Shown here in pieces: positions 20,585 to 26,490 of a DNA stretch of 26,490 bases (its first letter is position 1; every line of letters begins with the position of its first letter). The position numbers were made by a program, and so were the translations under genes. The stretch is from the IMG/VR virus record IMGVR_UViG_3300012931_000069, positions 1 through 26,490 of that record, one strand, 5' to 3'. Origin of the DNA: a virus. The notes under the pieces are model-generated. The model was not told where the DNA came from, ran no database searches, and saw only the letters and a list, made by a program, of their open reading frames with translations.

Positions 20585-22734
20585 TGGCCCGCTTCGCCCC
20601 CGGAAATCTCGGCGGACTCATGCAGCAGGCCGGCGCATCGATCGGGAACCTCGGTCAGGCTGTCTTCGCCATCGAGGCCGAGGAGCAGTTCCGGACCGGG
20701 CGCCTCGCCCTCGTCTCGAGCCTCGAGGAGTTCAAACAGTCCCTCTGGCAGGACCCGGACTATGGAACCCCCGGCCAGAACGACGGCTACGTCGGCAAGT
20801 TCCAGGAATTCATGCAGGGCACGAAGGGGAAGCCCGGCGCGGTCGGTGTGGCGATCGGGGGCCTCGGGAACGCCGTGGCGCGGGACAAGCTCTCCCAATA
20901 CGCCCAGCAGCTCGAACTCGAGCAGGGCGCGGAGATAGAAGAACTCCAGTTCAAGAAGTGGGCGGAGGGGACCGTCGCGAAGACCGGGAAGCGCGTCTCG
21001 ACGCTCCTGGATAACGGGACTATGCCGGCCGCCGCGAAGCTGACCGGCGCGTACGACGAGTACGCCTACCTGCGCGACCACAACCTGATCACCGCCGAGG
21101 AAGCGCAAGAGCGCATGGACTCGGCCGCGCAGATCGCGATCGAGCGCGACATCTTCGAGCGGGCGAAGACCACCTACGACCAGAAGGGGCTCTCCGCGGC
21201 GATCCAGGCGATATCGGGCGACGCGACGACCTACACCGCGGGCGGGGCCTCGTACTCCGGCGGAGAAACGGCGCGGAAGCTCGCGGCCGCTCGGATGGAA
21301 CAGTACGACTCCGCGATCCAAGAGACCGAGAACAGCCGTATGGAGCAGGCGTTCGCGAACTACGGGCTAGTGGCCGAAGGCGCGAAGACCGAGGGCGACT
21401 TCCTGACGCGCGAGATGATCGCCGGATCGAAGCTGAACTTCCAGGGCAAGATGTACTGGAACAACCAGCTTGACGCGTATCTCCGTCAGAGGGCCGGCGA
21501 CGACTCGGCCGACAAGCGGAAGGCGTACGCCTACCTGAACACCCTGACCATGATCGCGAATGCGGTCAACGCGTCGGGCTCGAGCTTCACCACCCGCCCG
21601 GAGATATGGCTCCCGGACGGGACTTCGCGCACCCTCGCCTCGCCGACCGAGGCGAAGAACCTGTACAAGCAGGTGAAGCGCGAGGGAATGGGCGTTCTGT
21701 ACGCTATGGAGGGCACGGGAGCGAAGCTCGCGGACCTCGACGAGCTCCTGGACGGGCCGACGAATTCCGCGTCCTTCATCCGGGACCAGATATTGAAGGA
21801 CCCGAAAATCGCGGTGGCCGACAAGAACAGCATCCTCGAGGGCATCGACGAAATCGCGAAGGTGCATCCCGACTGGGGGACGGACGACTGGAATAAGTAC
21901 TACGACCTCAACAAGAAGGGATCGGTCTACGGCCACGCCTTCGGCGACCGCTTTGGGAGCTGGAGCCTCCTCGGGGGCAAGGACCAGGACTCCTTCACTA
22001 AGGCGGCATGGGCCGGCGAGCTGAAGGGATCCGTAGGTGGGAACCCGGGTTCGTACCGCTTCATCGCCCCCCGCGCTCGCGAGGCCGGCCAGGAGTGGGC
22101 GGCCGTCGCGGAGAACACCATCCGGACGATCAAGGCCCGCGTGGAGCCCGGCAAGTCGTGGCAGGCAGGGAAGGACTACAAGACCAACCTTACCGAGGAC
22201 CGCTCCGGCCGCGTGACTTTCGAGATCGACGCGACCGACCCGGCGACCGGAAACGGCGAGGTCTATACCGTCGTCCCCGGCGGCGAGCACCTCTCGACCG
22301 CCATCCTCCGCGAAACCATCAAGGGGCAGAAGCTCACGTATGAAATATGCACCGACTTCGAGAAGGGGATCTTCCGCCCGGCAGAAAAGCGCGCCGACGG
22401 GCAAGGATGGGACGTTGCGGCCACCGAGAAGGCCAAGGACGCCCAGGCCGAAGCCGCGGCCCGTGCCAAGACGAGCGCCGAGCAGACCTCGCGCCTAAAG
22501 GAAGCCTCGAGCCAGCCGGGGGCCGCTCGGGCCGCGCAGGCCGCCGGCGACCAGTCCATGAAGGAAGGCTATATCCGCGACCTACAGCAGTCTTCCGGCG
22601 TCCCGAAACTCTTCATTGAACGTGCGGAGAAGCTCATATCTGAGGGCAAGCTGACCCTCGAGGACGTGCTCCAGAACACAAGCGATATGTCCTCCGGGCA
22701 GAAAGCCTTCCGTAAGGCGAGGGGCCTCCAGTGA
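20584..22734 (+). CDS. Internal virion protein, gp15-like, 716 aa
   Basis: This is the second ejection protein, by order and length (T7 gp15 is 747 aa); in T7 it forms the periplasmic tube with gp16. The protein is mostly helical: residues ~25-60 (AIEAEEQFRTGRLALVSSLE), ~100-240 long helices (KLSQYAQQLELEQGAEIEEL; LITAEEAQERMDSAAQIAIE), and a globular part at ~300-560. The C-terminal ~130 residues are Ala/Glu/Lys-rich helices ending S-G-V-P-K-L-F-I-E-R-A-E-K-L-I. No enzymatic motif is visible. ATG 20584 overlaps the upstream stop by 1 bp (TGATG). Assignment is by context rather than by strong sequence motifs. Confidence 0.75.
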   Translation: MARFAPGNLGGLMQQAGASIGNLGQAVFAIEAEEQFRTGRLALVSSLEEFKQSLWQDPDYGTPGQNDGYVGKFQEFMQGTKGKPGAVGVAIGGLGNAVARDKLSQYAQQLELEQGAEIEELQFKKWAEGTVAKTGKRVSTLLDNGTMPAAAKLTGAYDEYAYLRDHNLITAEEAQERMDSAAQIAIERDIFERAKTTYDQKGLSAAIQAISGDATTYTAGGASYSGGETARKLAAARMEQYDSAIQETENSRMEQAFANYGLVAEGAKTEGDFLTREMIAGSKLNFQGKMYWNNQLDAYLRQRAGDDSADKRKAYAYLNTLTMIANAVNASGSSFTTRPEIWLPDGTSRTLASPTEAKNLYKQVKREGMGVLYAMEGTGAKLADLDELLDGPTNSASFIRDQILKDPKIAVADKNSILEGIDEIAKVHPDWGTDDWNKYYDLNKKGSVYGHAFGDRFGSWSLLGGKDQDSFTKAAWAGELKGSVGGNPGSYRFIAPRAREAGQEWAAVAENTIRTIKARVEPGKSWQAGKDYKTNLTEDRSGRVTFEIDATDPATGNGEVYTVVPGGEHLSTAILRETIKGQKLTYEICTDFEKGIFRPAEKRADGQGWDVAATEKAKDAQAEAAARAKTSAEQTSRLKEASSQPGAARAAQAAGDQSMKEGYIRDLQQSSGVPKLFIERAEKLISEGKLTLEDVLQNTSDMSSGQKAFRKARGLQ

Positions 22735-25700
22735 GCGACACCGTCTTCACGCCCACCACCGAAGAGGAGCGACGGAAGTCCGTCGTCGACGGGTATCAGC
22801 GGTCCTACCTCCTGACCCATTACCCCCAGGTCGGCGAAGGCGGCCAGGCCAAGGCGGCAAAGAAGGCCGCGTCCGACGCTGAACTCGCGGCGACGCGTGA
22901 CCAGCTCCTCGGAATACTGAATACCTCCGACGACTCCGAACCTCTCCCTCAGATGCCCGGCGAGGCGTCCGACCTCTTCCGCTCCGCAGTCAATGCGGGC
23001 GCCGACCCGTCCGCCGCGAGCCGGCGGATCAATACCGCCTACCTCCTGGCCGACCTCCAGGGCGTCGACTTCGCCGAGGCGTACAACAACCAGGACCAGA
23101 TCCTTTCCGACTTCTACGGGCCGCAACTCTCCCCGGACTCATGGGCCGATGCCGTGGCGACGACCTGGAAGTCCGCATGGGTTGGTACGAGACTCGCGAA
23201 GCTGGCCTACCAGCTCGGGCAAAAGGGAGGGAACGATCCCGACCTCCTGGCCCAGATCTACCAAACCGAGCTCGACCTCCCCGCGGACGACGTCGTCGCG
23301 CGATCCCTCCCGACGAAGCTACTGAAGGACGCCGTCCAGTTCCTCCCCTCGCAGATTGAAAGCCTGAAGGGCGGCGGGTTCGGGGCCGCGACCGGCGCGG
23401 GCGTCGCCTCCCTCGGCGGGCTTTTGTTCGGCGCGGAGTCTATCCCGACGCTCGCCAAGATAGGGGCCCGGATCGGCGGCGGCGCAGGCATGGCGGCCGC
23501 CTCGAATGAGCTCGAGGCCGGGAGCATGTACTACGACCTCCTGAAGTACCGCGACCCCGTCTCCGGCGATCGCGTGAACCCGGCGATCGCGTGGGCATGG
23601 GCCCAGCGGTACGGCGCCATCGCGGCCGCAACTGAGCTTATTCCCGCCGAGGCGTTCCTGAAGACCATCCCCGGCCTCGGCGACGCGGCGAAGGCCGTCG
23701 TCAAGAAGGAGGCGACCATCGCGGCCAAAAGCGAGGCCGCCGCCCTAGCGCTCCGCGCTTTCTCGAAGTTCATGCAAGTCGCGAAGAGCGACATCGGAGA
23801 GGGCGCGCTTTCGGTCGGGTCCGAGGCCCTCCAGGAAGCCTTCCAGCAGGCCGAACAGGAGTACGCGACCGAGACCGCGAAGCGCCTGACCAACGAACTC
23901 GAGGGGACCAACCTATCGCCGGCCCTCCGGAAGGACATCGAGGGGCGGATCGCCGATACCTTCGGCAATGCCTTCCTCGGCATGATCGGCCTCCAGGGGA
24001 TCCCCGGCACCGCGAAGCTTTTCGTTAAGGGCGGACAGACCGCGGCCAAGACGGCCCAGGCTGTCCAGACCATCAAGAGCGAGGAGCAGGCCGCCCCGGA
24101 GCCCGTCGCGGTGGACGCCGCGGCATTCGCCAAGCGCGCCGCCGAGCCGCTGCCCGCCGGGACCGTCATTCAGAGGGGCGAGGAGATCGAGGGCGAGCAG
24201 TACATCCTGAAGGCCGGGAATAAGGACACCGGAGAGCGTTCCGGATTCGTCCGCTACGAGCTCGACCCGGAGGCGCAGACCGCGCGGATCCTCGGCTTCG
24301 AGAAGGCCGAGCCGAACGTGCAGGCGTTCCTCGTCCGGGGGCTGGCCGCGCGGCTGCCGGGATGGTCGATCGAGATGGAGCCGAAGACGGCCTCGCAGAC
24401 CGCCCTCCGGGACTACCTGATCAGCCAGAACCCGCGCGGCCCGGAGGCGGGCCTCCAGTATTACGAGGCGCCGGCGGCGGCTCCGCAGGCGCGGACCGTC
24501 GCCTACATCGAGGAGCGCTTCCGCGAGGCGCGCCCCGAGCTTCGCCCGGAGGTCGGGAAGGCGGCGGCGAACACCATCGTCATGTGGTCCCGAAGAGCTG
24601 GGGTCAACCCCGACGAGTTCGCCCAATGGATGAACCCGCAGGTCCTCGGAACGGTCTACGACAAGAGCGCCGCGGCAGCGCAGGGTGGGCATATCCCGGC
24701 CGGAGCGTACTCCCCCTTCCAGCGCCTCGTGGATATGGCCCCGACCGCCAACGAGTCGACCTCGATCCACGAGTTCACCCATGCTTTCATCGACTTCGCC
24801 CAGGCCACGCGGGGGCAGAACGGCCAGATGGGGCAGTTCCTCGGAGAACTCGAGGCCGCCATGGGCATCGAGGGTGGGGACTGGAACGCCGAGTTCACCG
24901 GCTGGACCGAGGAGTACCACGGCAAGGCCACAGGCCCCGCCCGTTCGTATAAAGAGGCGCTGACCTACGCCATGGAGGACTATCTCGCGTTCGGGAAGGC
25001 GCCGAAGCCGGAGCTCGAGTCGCTCTTCCGCCGCTTCGTCCAGTGGATCATGGACATCTACGAGGGCTTGAAGGGCGCGCGCGTGAAGATGTCGCCCGAG
25101 ATGACCTCGTACTTCGACAAGCTCTTCTCGGACTCCCCGTTTGCCGAAGAGCGGCAGACCGTTAGCGAAGGCGAGATCGGCGTCCGTGAGCGCGAGCTCG
25201 ACCTCGCCCCGGCGGACGCGATGGCGGGCCAGGGCGAGGCCCCCGAGGCCAATCTCGACGAGCGCCGCCGTCTCGCGGGCTCGCGCCGGGACCTGGCCGC
25301 CGCGAAGGAGCGCGTCGCCGCTGGCGAGGACGCCGAGACGGTCGCACGTGAAACGGGCTGGCGCGAGCAGAACGGCGAGTGGAGGCAGGACCGCGAGTTC
25401 CGCTCGGAGCCTGAGTACGAAACCGACGAGCGCGAGAAGGCGGTCCAGGAGGGCAGGCCCGCCGAGGGCGCGCCGGAGCCCCTCGGGCCCGCGACCTTCA
25501 CCGAGAAGGCGTACCCGGCCGAAGACGAGCAACTCTACCAAGGCGAGGTCCTGTACTCCGGCGAGTGGGGCATGCGCCACGACCAGCCGGAGGGCTCCGG
25601 GCAGGAAGGCGTCGAGTATCTCCTTCGGAAGCGCCACGGCTGGGTCGAGCATGCCTTCTACCGCCCCGAGATCGGATGGATCGACATTCCCTACGGCGAG

Positions 25701-26490
25701 ACTGGGACGATCGAGCGCGACTACGAGGATGGCTACGGGCTGGCGAAGATACTCGAGAAGCACGAGACGAAGGACCAGGTCCTCGCGAAGCTCGAGCAGA
25801 TCATCAAGTACGGGCGCATCTCGCGGGACCGAGAGCACCCGAACCCGCCCGGCGTCCACTTCGACCTCGGCCAGTATCAGGCGACCGTCAAGGCCGAACG
25901 CCCGAACGGGAAGCCCGGCGCGTGGCTCCTGACCGCGTATATTCCGGAAGTAAGAAGAAGAACGCTTGCGGCTGATGGACAGAAGACCGACCCTAGAGCA
26001 TATAGCCCTAGACCCCCCAGCCAACCCAAGGGAACCTCGGGTCTCGTCGCGGGCACTCCCGCAACTCTGCCTGGAGATGTCCCCCCAGGCGCCCCCGGGC
26101 GGACTCCCCCGGTGGGCAAGCGCAAGCTCATAGTACGCTCGAAGCCGGCACCGGGCAAGAGCCTCGATCAGAACGATATCAAGCCGCCCAAGGAAGGCGG
26201 CGGGGCGATGTTCCAGGGCGAGACGGGATCGGCCCTTTCCTCGAAGCAGATATCCGACCTCGCACAATTGGCCGAGTACGGACTTGACGGGGATTATAAG
26301 GACCTCGGGCCGGAAGCACAGAAAGTATTCGAGGACGCAGGCGTCGACTATCTGGATGGATATCACGTAGTAAACTACCACCACCAAAGGTGGTGGCTTT
26401 ATGTGCTGGGGCCTCTAAAAGAGGCCATAATTTCTCGATTCATCTTCTTCGCGTTTTTCATTCTCTTCCTGGTATTTTACATAGCGGCGA
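22731..26490 (+). CDS. Giant ejected polyvalent protein (gp16 position), N-terminal 1253 aa, runs off the window
   Basis: GTG 22731 overlaps the upstream stop by 4 bp (GTGA); the frame stays open to the window end. Domains: ~1-200 helical; ~211-300 Gly/Ala-rich hydrophobic stretches (GVASLGGLLFGAESIPTLA) fitting membrane passage at ejection; ~450-560 polyvalent-type segments; ~675-770 a metallopeptidase with H680-E-F-T-H684, candidate third ligand E742 or E749 (Y-K-E-A-L-T-Y-A-M-E-D-Y-L), then F-R-R-F-V-Q-W-I-M-D-I-Y; ~855-886 a T-G-W877 ... G-E-W884-R module; ~955-1070 a PBECR/DUF3519-like nuclease region (G-W-I-D-I-P-Y-G ... G-Y-G-L-A-K-I-L-E-K-H ... A-W-L-L-T-A-Y); a Pro-rich linker; and a hydrophobic helix from ~1232 (IISRFIFFAFFILFLVFYIA). 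No lysozyme or transglycosylase motif was recognised. Confidence 0.82.
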   Translation, partial: MSDTVFTPTTEEERRKSVVDGYQRSYLLTHYPQVGEGGQAKAAKKAASDAELAATRDQLLGILNTSDDSEPLPQMPGEASDLFRSAVNAGADPSAASRRINTAYLLADLQGVDFAEAYNNQDQILSDFYGPQLSPDSWADAVATTWKSAWVGTRLAKLAYQLGQKGGNDPDLLAQIYQTELDLPADDVVARSLPTKLLKDAVQFLPSQIESLKGGGFGAATGAGVASLGGLLFGAESIPTLAKIGARIGGGAGMAAASNELEAGSMYYDLLKYRDPVSGDRVNPAIAWAWAQRYGAIAAATELIPAEAFLKTIPGLGDAAKAVVKKEATIAAKSEAAALALRAFSKFMQVAKSDIGEGALSVGSEALQEAFQQAEQEYATETAKRLTNELEGTNLSPALRKDIEGRIADTFGNAFLGMIGLQGIPGTAKLFVKGGQTAAKTAQAVQTIKSEEQAAPEPVAVDAAAFAKRAAEPLPAGTVIQRGEEIEGEQYILKAGNKDTGERSGFVRYELDPEAQTARILGFEKAEPNVQAFLVRGLAARLPGWSIEMEPKTASQTALRDYLISQNPRGPEAGLQYYEAPAAAPQARTVAYIEERFREARPELRPEVGKAAANTIVMWSRRAGVNPDEFAQWMNPQVLGTVYDKSAAAAQGGHIPAGAYSPFQRLVDMAPTANESTSIHEFTHAFIDFAQATRGQNGQMGQFLGELEAAMGIEGGDWNAEFTGWTEEYHGKATGPARSYKEALTYAMEDYLAFGKAPKPELESLFRRFVQWIMDIYEGLKGARVKMSPEMTSYFDKLFSDSPFAEERQTVSEGEIGVRERELDLAPADAMAGQGEAPEANLDERRRLAGSRRDLAAAKERVAAGEDAETVARETGWREQNGEWRQDREFRSEPEYETDEREKAVQEGRPAEGAPEPLGPATFTEKAYPAEDEQLYQGEVLYSGEWGMRHDQPEGSGQEGVEYLLRKRHGWVEHAFYRPEIGWIDIPYGETGTIERDYEDGYGLAKILEKHETKDQVLAKLEQIIKYGRISRDREHPNPPGVHFDLGQYQATVKAERPNGKPGAWLLTAYIPEVRRRTLAADGQKTDPRAYSPRPPSQPKGTSGLVAGTPATLPGDVPPGAPGRTPPVGKRKLIVRSKPAPGKSLDQNDIKPPKEGGGAMFQGETGSALSSKQISDLAQLAEYGLDGDYKDLGPEAQKVFEDAGVDYLDGYHVVNYHHQRWWLYVLGPLKEAIISRFIFFAFFILFLVFYIAA
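26378..26426 (+). other. Two tandem perfect hairpins with AAA loops
   Basis: CCACCACC-AAA-GGTGGTGG (26378-26396) and GGCCTCT-AAA-AGAGGCC (26410-26426) are both perfect stems (8 and 7 bp) with a 3-nt AAA loop, separated by 13 nt. They lie inside the open frame of the polyvalent protein, just before its hydrophobic segment, in DNA less GC-rich than the rest of the gene. ATAATTTCT follows the second stem. They could act as a terminator or attenuator, a ribosome-pausing structure or an RNA-processing site. Confidence 0.6.

Noticed and set aside
23913-26387. An 824-codon open frame on the - strand opposite the polyvalent gene
   Set aside because: Strong third-position GC on the + strand leaves few stops on the opposite strand. 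The product is Leu/Arg/Gly-rich without domains, has no ribosome site, and the + strand frame has clear motifs.

Overview
The window is a stretch of a tailed double-stranded DNA phage genome (or prophage; no integrase or host gene is visible). It is GC-rich with strongly GC-biased third codon positions, and every supported gene lies on the + strand. Many neighbours overlap by 1-4 bp (ATGA, GTGA, TGATG, TAATG), giving long, translationally coupled arrays. Gene order and protein families point to a podovirus with a T7-type tail and a Bordetella phage BPP-1-like head module: large terminase, head-tail connector (portal), Bbp19-like protein, scaffold, GP7-type major capsid protein, Bbp16-like protein, gp11/gp12-like tail tube proteins and gp14/gp15/gp16-like internal ejection proteins. 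The host cannot be read from the sequence; the composition only suggests a high-GC bacterium.

Layout. 1-177: 3' end of a gene made of 19-residue repeats. 305-1335: three small unknown genes, the third with a likely frame break. 1481-7940: an early/accessory array with a DUF6011-like zinc finger, a replisome-organizer-like N-terminal domain, an HNH-AP2 endonuclease, RusA resolvase, a LexA-type DNA-binding domain without its protease, a second HNH nuclease, a membrane-anchored small protein, a Lar-like zinc protein, a PD-(D/E)XK nuclease and many small unknowns. 7968-9822: small and large terminase genes, overlapping out of frame by 149 bp. 9823-10073: a gene-free leader with a tandem repeat and two hairpins. 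10074-14800: portal and head genes. 14807-14834: a probable terminator. 14918-22734: a lectin-fold protein, tail tube proteins and internal virion proteins. 22731 to the end: one open gene, cut by the window edge, for a giant ejected polyvalent protein.

How it fits together. The early block looks like DNA processing and host takeover (resolvase, nucleases, regulator, possible anti-restriction). The terminase/head block builds and fills the capsid. The tail block makes the adaptor and nozzle, with extra fibre-anchor and carbohydrate-binding-like modules. The internal proteins would be ejected with the DNA. The last of them carries an HExxH metallopeptidase motif and a PBECR/DUF3519-like nuclease region, so it may deliver enzymatic effectors into the host at infection.

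Most notable: the multi-effector polyvalent protein with a hydrophobic tail and paired hairpins at its 3' end; the tail tube A protein fused to a fibre-type N-terminus; the same small module present in tail proteins A and B; the large terminase gene overlap; and the hairpin-rich portal leader. No tRNA, CRISPR array, insertion sequence, reverse transcriptase, polymerase or lysis gene was recognised.
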